This document shows positions 1 to 4,818 of a DNA stretch of 6,825 bases, piece after piece. Each line of letters starts with the position of its first letter. Position 1 is the first letter of the stretch. Location of the stretch: positions 1 to 6,825 of the forward strand of contig JACUUP010000081.1 in NCBI GenBank assembly GCA_014859225.1, given 5' to 3'. The notes below the pieces were generated by a model. That model was given only the letters and a program-made list of their open reading frames with translations. It was not told the DNA's origin and made no database searches. The stretch is from Candidatus Aerophobota bacterium. GTDB lineage: Bacteria; Aerophobota; Aerophobia; Aerophobales; B3-G15. The position numbers were made by a program, and so were the translations under genes.

Positions 1-2
1 TT

Positions 3-332
3 GGGGCAGGTCTGGCGGTTTCTGGTGCGGTGCTACAGTGCATCTTGAGAAATCCTCTTGCATCACTTGTAACCAGTATTGCCGTGTCACTTGTTGGTAT
101 AATTGGCTTTATCGGTCTTGTTTCCCCTCATGCAATCAGACTTTTAATAGGAGGAGACCACAGGTTTTTAATCCCAAGCTCAGCACTTTTCGGTGCTCTT
201 TTACTTGTTAGCTCCGATACTCTGGCAAGAATAATTATTGCTCCTGCCCTTTTGCCTGTGGGGGTGCTTACTTCATTTATGGGCGCTCCAATGTTCATTT
301 ATCTACTTGTGAGAACAAAGGGGGGAATTTAA
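3..332 (+). CDS. FecCD/BtuC-family ABC transporter permease, 3' part, apparently internally deleted
   Basis: This is the membrane subunit of a binding-protein-dependent importer for iron-siderophore, haem or cobalamin. The reading frame is open from the left edge, so the true start lies outside. In-frame codons from base 3 read [20 protein letters not shown], the family's TM2 signature, usually near residues 60-85 of about 330. It runs straight into the C-terminal signature: [10 protein letters not shown], then [18 protein letters not shown] and GAPMF. Only 109 codons separate the first motif from the stop, where about 250-260 are expected. Roughly 150-170 residues (TM3 to about TM6/7) are therefore missing, although the frame is intact. 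The join falls around the LAS codons at 57-65. The product is probably non-functional unless the join is an assembly artefact. The downstream ATPase starts 1 bp after the stop, which confirms the operon. Family assignment is secure; the substrate is unknown. Confidence 0.88.
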   Translation, partial: GAGLAVSGAVLQCILRNPLASLVTSIAVSLVGIIGFIGLVSPHAIRLLIGGDHRFLIPSSALFGALLLVSSDTLARIIIAPALLPVGVLTSFMGAPMFIYLLVRTKGGI

Positions 333-333
333 G

Positions 334-1092
334 ATGATGCTAAAGGTAGATGGTGTTGAGTTTTCTTATAACAGCACTCCTGTCCTTAAAGGGGTAAAAT
401 TTGAAGCGGAAGAGGGTGAGGTTGTAGTTATTCTGGGACCAAATGGTGCTGGAAAGTCAACTCTTTTAAGGTGCATGAATGGGATTTTAAAACCAAGAAA
501 AGGGGTGGTTGTGATTGAGGATGTGCTTTTAGAATCACTTGGAATTGAAGAAATAGCCAGGAGAACAGGATATGTCCCCCAAAATGCAAGTAGCAACTTT
601 ATGAGTGTGTTTGATACTGTTTTACTTGGAAGAAAACCTCATATAAGGTGGGCAGCCAGTGAAAAGGATTTTAAGCTGGTGGAGGATACTTTAAAGTTGA
701 TGGGGATTGAAAAATTTTCTTTGAAGCTCACCAGAGAGCTTAGCGGAGGTGAGCTGCAGAAAGTTATACTGGCGAGAGCTCTGGTCCAGGAGCCACGGAT
801 ACTTTTGTTGGATGAGCCCACAAACAACCTTGACATAAAAAACCAGTTTGAGGTGATGAGAATGCTAAACAAAATAACACACCAGAGGAATATCACTTCA
901 ATAGCTGTAATGCATGATATCAACCTTGCCCTTCGCTATGCAGATAGATTTATTGCCATGAAGAATGGTAGAATATATGGAGAAGGCAAAAGAGAGGCAA
1001 TAGATGCCCAGCTTATAAGGAAGGTTTATGGAATTGAAGTTGTTGTTGACAGTATAAGAGGATTTCCAGTGATTGTGCCTATTTGGGAGTAG
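334..1092 (+). CDS. ABC transporter ATP-binding protein, FecE/BtuD-like (iron-siderophore/haem/cobalamin importer)
   Basis: This is the cytoplasmic ATPase that powers the importer whose permease lies immediately upstream. It is 252 aa, the usual length for FecE-type subunits, and complete. Visible motifs are Walker A GPNGAGKST (residues 35-43), Q-loop Gln83 in YVPQ, signature LSGGE (136-140), Walker B ILLLDEP (156-162), the D-loop region NNLD (164-167) and the H-loop histidine His194 in VMHDIN. All key residues are intact, in contrast with the damaged permease. The start is the first of two tandem ATG codons (334 or 337). A run of six G at 320-325 sits 8 bp upstream and serves as ribosome binding site inside the end of the permease gene, indicating translational coupling. 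The substrate cannot be read from the ATPase. The gene ends 10 bp before the stop of the convergent NifX-like gene. Confidence 0.95.
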   Translation: MMLKVDGVEFSYNSTPVLKGVKFEAEEGEVVVILGPNGAGKSTLLRCMNGILKPRKGVVVIEDVLLESLGIEEIARRTGYVPQNASSNFMSVFDTVLLGRKPHIRWAASEKDFKLVEDTLKLMGIEKFSLKLTRELSGGELQKVILARALVQEPRILLLDEPTNNLDIKNQFEVMRMLNKITHQRNITSIAVMHDINLALRYADRFIAMKNGRIYGEGKREAIDAQLIRKVYGIEVVVDSIRGFPVIVPIWE

Positions 1093-1102
1093 CTTCGGTC
1101 TG

Positions 1103-1471
1103 TCAGATTTCAGTTTTTGGTATACCGTAACCTTTCCCTTTTCCTGGCTGGCAAAGGCTATTTCCCCCTTTAAGCTTACCTTTTAAAAATTCATCAACAA
1201 CCTCGTCTATTTTTCCTTGAACACCCAGGATAGCTTCAATATCTTTTTGAGCAAAAAGCTCCTGCGCACGTTGCCCCATTCCTCCACAGACAATGCACTC
1301 AACACCTTGCTTCTGGAAAAAATCTGGCAAAAAACCTGGATGATGACCAGGGTTGGTAATTTTCTCTTTTTTTTTAAGTTTTCCTTCCTCAATCTCAACG
1401 ATGGTAAATGAGGGGCATCTGCCAAAGTGAGATGAAACAGTCTCTTTATCGGTAGAGATTGCTATTTTCAT
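1103..1471 (-). CDS. NifX/NifB C-terminal-type (dinitrogenase iron-molybdenum cofactor family) small protein
   Basis: A complete 122-aa protein of the small family that shares a fold with NifX, NafY and the C-terminus of NifB, whose studied members bind metal-sulfur cofactors or clusters. It shows the family N-terminus MKIAIST (1-7), then SSHFGRC (13-19), NPGHHPG (40-46), the CIVCGGMGQRA segment (59-69) and a Gly-rich tail after Cys107. Candidate ligands are Cys19, Cys59, Cys62, Cys107, His15, His43 and His44. An AGGAGG site at 1478-1483 lies 6 nt before the ATG, the strongest ribosome binding site in the window, which suggests the protein is made in quantity. It is last in the operon, 18 bp after a ferredoxin-MinD ATPase. 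Such proteins next to paired MinD ATPases recall the Desulfovibrio orange-protein locus. Nitrogenase involvement is not implied. The exact cofactor is unknown. Confidence 0.92.
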   Translation of the reverse strand: MKIAISTDKETVSSHFGRCPSFTIVEIEEGKLKKKEKITNPGHHPGFLPDFFQKQGVECIVCGGMGQRAQELFAQKDIEAILGVQGKIDEVVDEFLKGKLKGGNSLCQPGKGKGYGIPKTEI

Positions 1472-1477
1472 TGTTTT

Positions 1478-1483
1478 CCTCCT
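1478..1483 (-). promoter_or_regulatory. Perfect Shine-Dalgarno site of the NifX-like gene
   Basis: The minus strand reads AGGAGG followed by six bases and the ATG at 1471. It fixes the start of the small NifX-like protein. It is a better match to the anti-Shine-Dalgarno than those of the two ATPase genes upstream, so higher translation of the last cistron is plausible. Confidence 0.8.
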
Positions 1484-1489
1484 GTTGTT

Positions 1490-2368
1490 TTATTTTTTTA
1501 GCTCCAGGATACAGGATATCATCTCCCATACTTGTTTAATCTCACGGGAAGATTTATTGGAAGAAAACTCGGTTAAAGGAACTCCCGCAAGGATTGCCCG
1601 GGTGAAACCTACATCATAGGAAATTTTACCCACCACGCTGATATCTTGTTCCATACATATTTTCTCTATTTTTTTCGTGTTTTCCTTATTTATATCAAAC
1701 TTGTTAATGCACACCACGCACCTTATGCCAAAATGCCCACACACACCCGCAATTCTTTCAAGGTCTGCCATCCCTGACAGGGTAGGTTCAGTAACAATTA
1801 AGGCAAGGTCAGCACCGGTTAAGGAGGCAATCACCGGACAGCCTATACCAGGCGAGCCATCAATTAAGGTAAGCTCCAGAGCTTTATCCTGAGCAACCTT
1901 GGCAGCAACAGTTCTAACTCTGGTTACGAGTTTTCCTGAGTTTCCTTCTCCAATGCCAAGTTTTGCATGGATGAGAGGACCATATTTTGTCTTTGACAAA
2001 TATACCCAGCCGGTTATCTTCTCCTCCATTCTGATAGCATCCTCAGGACAGATGCGGGCACATAAACAGCATCCCTCACAGGATAAAGGGTCAATAAGAG
2101 GTTGAGTGGTAGAGTTCTTTATTGCTTCAAACTGACAGGCTTTCTCGCATTCCCCGCATCTTGTGCATTTTTCTTTATCAATAATCGCAAGTTTCCCCCC
2201 TTTAAACTGGGATGAGCTTTTCACATCAGGTTGAAGCAGGAGATGAAGATTTGCTGCGTCAACATCACAGTCGGCTAAAACTTTATTTCTTGTAAGATGA
2301 GCAAAGCAGGCAAGAATACTTGTTTTCCCTGTTCCACCTTTACCACTCACCACAGTTAGTGTCCTCAT
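1490..2368 (-). CDS. MinD/Mrp-superfamily P-loop ATPase with inserted 2x[4Fe-4S] ferredoxin domain (second copy)
   Basis: A 292-aa soluble ATPase of the SIMIBI (MinD/ParA/Mrp) class with a bacterial ferredoxin domain inserted after the first third. The deviant Walker A is KGGTGKT (10-16), with the typical signature Lys10 as well as Lys15. The segment DCDVDAANLH (33-42) follows. Cys68/71/74/78 and Cys97/100/103/107 supply ligands for two 4Fe-4S clusters. Walker B and the switch II region are LIDGSPGIGCPV (168-179), including a Cys177 that aligns with one in the paralogue. The start overlaps the upstream ATPase stop as ATGA, with a modest AAAGGT ribosome site. Homologues are annotated as (4Fe-4S) cluster-binding ATPases, and related Mrp/NBP35 proteins carry or deliver Fe-S clusters. 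A role in building or inserting a metal-sulfur cofactor with its NifX-like neighbour is inferred. It could instead act in MinD-like positioning. Confidence 0.93.
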   Translation of the reverse strand: MRTLTVVSGKGGTGKTSILACFAHLTRNKVLADCDVDAANLHLLLQPDVKSSSQFKGGKLAIIDKEKCTRCGECEKACQFEAIKNSTTQPLIDPLSCEGCCLCARICPEDAIRMEEKITGWVYLSKTKYGPLIHAKLGIGEGNSGKLVTRVRTVAAKVAQDKALELTLIDGSPGIGCPVIASLTGADLALIVTEPTLSGMADLERIAGVCGHFGIRCVVCINKFDINKENTKKIEKICMEQDISVVGKISYDVGFTRAILAGVPLTEFSSNKSSREIKQVWEMISCILELKK

Positions 2369-3222
2369 TTTTTTACCTTTTTCTTTATGTTTAAGAAAAG
2401 CTGCTTGAATTTTTTCTTCCAGGTTTCATCAAAGCTAACAAACAGCTCTCCCCGAGAGTAAGCTTCTGCAATTTTTTTATCAAGAGGTATGCGCGCCAGG
2501 ATGGGTATTTTATTTTTCTCACAGAAATTATTTATTTTGTCATAGTCCACATCATAGCGGTTAATAACAACTCCACAGGGAATACTTAGCTCATTTAGGA
2601 CCCCTGCGGCTAATACAAGGTCATTGAAACCAAAGGGAGTCGGTTCAGTTACAAGAATACAAAAATCTGTGCCTTTCACTGTCTCAACCATGGAGCAGGC
2701 TGTTCCTGGAGAAACATCTATAATCACATCTTTCAGGGGACTTATTTCTTTTTTTACTGCTTTAATTACAAGAGGAGAGATAGCCTGGCCTATGGTAAGT
2801 TTTCCCTGGGCAAAGTCTATTTTCCCCGCTTCACCTTTTTCTACCACTCCCAGCTCTTTTCCTTTTTTTTCTAATGCCTCCTCAGGACAAAGCTGCCAGC
2901 AGGCACCACAACTATGACAGAGCTCAGGAAAAAGAAGCCATTTTTTATTAACAACCGCTATGGCGTTCCACTCACAAACCTTGCTGCATAGTCCGCAAAA
3001 GCTGCATTTTTCTTCAATTAATCGGGGTAGGGAAAAATAAACAGGTTTTTTCTCTACTATGAGTGGTTTTAAGAATATATAGGCATTGGGAGCTTCCACA
3101 TCACAGTCAAGAAACTGCACATCTGTATCCAGGGATAAGGCAAGGCTGGTTGCAACTGTTGTTTTTCCTGTTCCTCCTTTGCCACTTGCAACTGATAGTA
3201 TCATTTTTTTCTTATCATCCAT
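2365..3222 (-). CDS. MinD/Mrp-superfamily P-loop ATPase with inserted 2x[4Fe-4S] ferredoxin domain (first copy)
   Basis: A 285-aa paralogue of the gene that follows it, with the same domain order. The deviant Walker A is KGGTGKT (15-21), followed by the DCDVEAPN segment (39-46). Two cluster-binding motifs follow, Cys73/76/79/83 and Cys102/105/108/112, the second continuing into Pro113. The Walker B/switch region is IIDVSPGTACS (167-177). Similarity continues through LVTEPT and the NRYD segment, matching NKFD in the paralogue. The tail is very Lys-rich (KKKVKK). The ATG at 3222 is 14 bp after the MerR gene's stop. An in-frame ATG at 3204 would still leave the P-loop whole and is a possible alternative, since neither start has a strong Shine-Dalgarno. 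Tandem ATPases of this type usually occur together and may form a heterodimer sandwiching ATP. That pairing is inference here. Confidence 0.93.
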   Translation of the reverse strand: MDDKKKMILSVASGKGGTGKTTVATSLALSLDTDVQFLDCDVEAPNAYIFLKPLIVEKKPVYFSLPRLIEEKCSFCGLCSKVCEWNAIAVVNKKWLLFPELCHSCGACWQLCPEEALEKKGKELGVVEKGEAGKIDFAQGKLTIGQAISPLVIKAVKKEISPLKDVIIDVSPGTACSMVETVKGTDFCILVTEPTPFGFNDLVLAAGVLNELSIPCGVVINRYDVDYDKINNFCEKNKIPILARIPLDKKIAEAYSRGELFVSFDETWKKKFKQLFLNIKKKVKK

Positions 3223-3236
3223 CTCAAATTACGTAT

Positions 3237-3653
3237 TTATGAAGTTGTTCTTACTTCTTTACCCGCCTCTCTTTTTTGCTCTTTGTAGATGGTGCACTCC
3301 TGACACATCTTAAACTTCTCTGGACACACCTTTTTTGCAAGCTGCCAGCAGGGCTCAGTTTTATTATAATAGGCAGAGCACTCCTTTCTTTTTCCCTCGC
3401 TGCATCCTTTAATCTCCCAGCAGGGGAGCAAAGATAAAAGGCGCTTGATTCCCACAATATTCAATCCCTTTTCATGAATCATCTCTCTGATACAGCGTAT
3501 CCAGTCAAGGTCGTTGTTGGAGAAAAATCTTTTATTTCCTCTTCTTTTTGGATAAATAAGGCCATGTCCTTCATACAGTCTAAGAGTGCGTGGATGAACT
3601 TCTAAAAGCTCTGCTGCAACACTTATAGGATAAACTGGTTTATCCTGCTGCAT
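3237..3653 (-). CDS. MerR-family transcriptional regulator with Cys-rich C-terminal domain
   Basis: A 138-aa DNA-binding regulator heading the operon. Residues 8-75 form a MerR-type winged helix-turn-helix: YPISVAAELLEVHPRTLRLY (8-27) is the recognition helix region, with the EGHGLI turn, then RRGNKRFFS and the wing/dimer segment up to LLSLLP. There is no long dimerization helix and effector domain as in classic MerR. Instead residues 78-120 contain seven Cys (78, 84, 92, 102, 110, 117, 120), two in Cys-Trp pairs (CWEIKGC and CWQL). The layout is reminiscent of Cys-rich 'CW' modules in bacterial signalling proteins. AAGGAGA lies 6 nt upstream of the ATG. It likely autoregulates the operon, with the tail sensing metal, Fe-S or redox state. 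The ligand is not known from sequence. DNA-binding assignment is firm; the sensing role is inferred. Confidence 0.93.
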   Translation of the reverse strand: MQQDKPVYPISVAAELLEVHPRTLRLYEGHGLIYPKRRGNKRFFSNNDLDWIRCIREMIHEKGLNIVGIKRLLSLLPCWEIKGCSEGKRKECSAYYNKTEPCWQLAKKVCPEKFKMCQECTIYKEQKREAGKEVRTTS

Positions 3654-3678
3654 AGTTTTCTCCTTATAGTTTTGATTT

Positions 3679-3706
3679 ATTTTATGGTAAAAATAATTTT
3701 TGTCAA
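3679..3706 (-). promoter_or_regulatory. Putative sigma70-type promoter of the merR-ATPase-nifX operon
   Basis: On the minus strand a consensus -35 TTGACA (3706-3701) is followed after 16 bp by TAAAAT (3684-3679), five of six matches to the -10 consensus. Transcription would begin near 3672, giving a leader of about 20 nt that just contains the ribosome binding site. The spacing is near normal and not the 19-20 bp typical of promoters activated by MerR proteins, so basal transcription with repression or mild autoregulation is more likely. Confidence 0.6.
3686..3704 (-). promoter_or_regulatory. Candidate MerR operator (AT-rich dyad in the promoter spacer)
   Basis: The 19-bp segment has a perfect 13-bp dyad core, AAAAATTATTTTT, plus a matching outer G/C pair. 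It covers the end of the -35 box and most of the spacer, where MerR-family dimers normally bind. The low complexity of the arms means it could also be chance in AT-rich DNA. The regulator gene lies directly downstream, which fits autoregulation. Confidence 0.3.
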
Positions 3707-3758
3707 GTTAAGTGGATATAAAATATTTTAGTTCAGTATAAATTTTTACAGGAGAGTT

Positions 3759-4625
3759 TTATACCAGAGTTCTTATTGGAGCAGCGCAAATAACCAGCAG
3801 AAAAAAAAGAGCTACTCCTATCATTTTTCTTCCCTTGCTTAGTGGCAGATTGTCATTGGTTGGCCCGGGATGCCCGGCTGTCCCGAAGAATAGCATTAGT
3901 ATGGCCATTGGCCAGTAACCAAGAAGAGCAGTGGCCAGGACTCCCCCAAGAGAAACGAGTCTGTGGGAGCTAACTTGCACAGAAGACAGTCTAAACAAAG
4001 TCCTGTCACCAAATAAAGCTCGAGTTATATGACCTCCATCCAGGACCCCCACGGGCATTAGATTTAACATGGTGATGAGCATCCCCACCCATCCCGCAAA
4101 AGCTAATGGGTGCAGTAGAAGATGGGTTCCCTCTGGTATATCAAGCAAGAGTTTCCCCATCGCCTTGAATAAAAGGGGGTCAGGTAGGGCTATAGTTCCC
4201 TCTGGTAGCATTTCAGCTGTAATTGGAGTTGACCAGATAATACCAAGGGCAGTTACTGGAAGTAAAACTAAAAAACCGCCAATTGGACCAGCCGCTCCAA
4301 CGTCAAAAAGTGAGTTTTTATCCTGAGGGCGCGTTTTCATTTTAATAATCGCTCCAAAGGTGCCTAAAAAAGTGGGTGCAGGGATGAAATAAGGAAAGCT
4401 TGCCTCAATTCCCCTTTTATCTGCCATGAGTTTGTGTCCGAGCTCATGCGAGCCTATAATTCCCATAACTCCCAGAGAAAAGGCAATTGCTCCATGCCAG
4501 GGTTTATCAAACATCCCCATCCTGGCTAAAGGAAGCGATAAAAAATAGCCTGCAATTAAAGTTGTTCCTACGGTTGCAATAAAAAGAATTACGTTTAAAG
4601 CTGGTAGTTTTTTCGTGAGTCTCAT
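3759..4625 (-). CDS. Site-2-protease-family (M50) intramembrane zinc metalloprotease
   Basis: A 288-aa polytopic membrane protein. The zinc motif HELGH is at residues 60-64 (His60, His64, catalytic Glu61). The third ligand lies in NLMPVGVLDGGH (188-199, Asp196). Between them are the family segments PYFIPAPTFLGTFGAIIK (78-95) and FDVGAAGPIGGF (107-118). Hydrophobic stretches at about 10-31, 45-63, 113-131, 175-190, 225-245 and 268-284 suggest around six membrane segments. No PDZ domain is present, so it is the compact type seen in many archaea and deep-branching bacteria and related to plant EGY proteases, not RseP. It would cleave membrane-embedded substrates such as anti-sigma factors or signal peptides; the substrate is unknown. 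The ATG at 4625 follows an AAGGGG site by 7 nt. It has its own apparent promoter, and no partner gene is visible beside it. Confidence 0.94.
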   Translation of the reverse strand: MRLTKKLPALNVILFIATVGTTLIAGYFLSLPLARMGMFDKPWHGAIAFSLGVMGIIGSHELGHKLMADKRGIEASFPYFIPAPTFLGTFGAIIKMKTRPQDKNSLFDVGAAGPIGGFLVLLPVTALGIIWSTPITAEMLPEGTIALPDPLLFKAMGKLLLDIPEGTHLLLHPLAFAGWVGMLITMLNLMPVGVLDGGHITRALFGDRTLFRLSSVQVSSHRLVSLGGVLATALLGYWPMAILMLFFGTAGHPGPTNDNLPLSKGRKMIGVALFFLLVICAAPIRTLV

Positions 4626-4643
4626 CTTTAACCCCTTATATTA

Positions 4644-4671
4644 ATTATAGCCTTCTTTTATCAAAATACAA
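4644..4671 (-). promoter_or_regulatory. Putative promoter of the site-2 protease gene
   Basis: A consensus -10 TATAAT (4649-4644) on the minus strand lies 18 bp before the protease ATG, with a weak -35 TTGTAT (4671-4666) at a 16-bp spacing. It suggests that the protease is transcribed separately from the phosphorylase gene upstream, although no terminator was found between them. Confidence 0.5.
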
Positions 4672-4818
4672 TTTTTAAGCGCAGGGCTTTTTCCAAAATT
4701 TGGGCACACTTTCTGTGAAATGACTTTATATAGCGAGGGATGCAGCATTTAAGGAAGTGGGATAGATGGATTATTTTCAGATAGCTAAATTTGCAAAGTT
4801 TACTCAAAAGAGCTTTTT
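4672..4818 (-). other. Intergenic gap with no recognised gene
   Basis: The gap between the phosphorylase stop and the protease promoter shows no convincing RNA gene, repeat or terminator on either strand. The only hairpins seen have stems of 3-5 bp and lack a T tract in the sense of the phosphorylase gene. An AT-rich stretch around 4725-4737 could be part of a further promoter but has no good partner box. Confidence 0.4.

Noticed and set aside
1119-1126. Palindrome GGTATACC
   Set aside because: It lies within the coding end of the NifX-like gene and eight bases is expected by chance.
1103-2368. Nitrogenase cofactor biosynthesis (nif) locus
   Set aside because: The small protein shares the NifX/NifB C-terminal fold, but no radical SAM NifB domain, NifEN or NifHDK is present; such proteins are widespread in organisms that do not fix nitrogen.
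1490-3222. Chromosome-partition ParA or septum-site MinD proper
   Set aside because: The inserted ferredoxin domains with eight ligand Cys each, and the absence of ParB, MinC or MinE nearby, make these the Fe-S ATPase subfamily.
3662-3694. Alternative promoter TTTACC-17-TATAAG before the MerR gene
   Set aside because: Its -10 would overlap the ribosome binding site, leaving no leader for translation; the TTGACA/TAAAAT pair is better.
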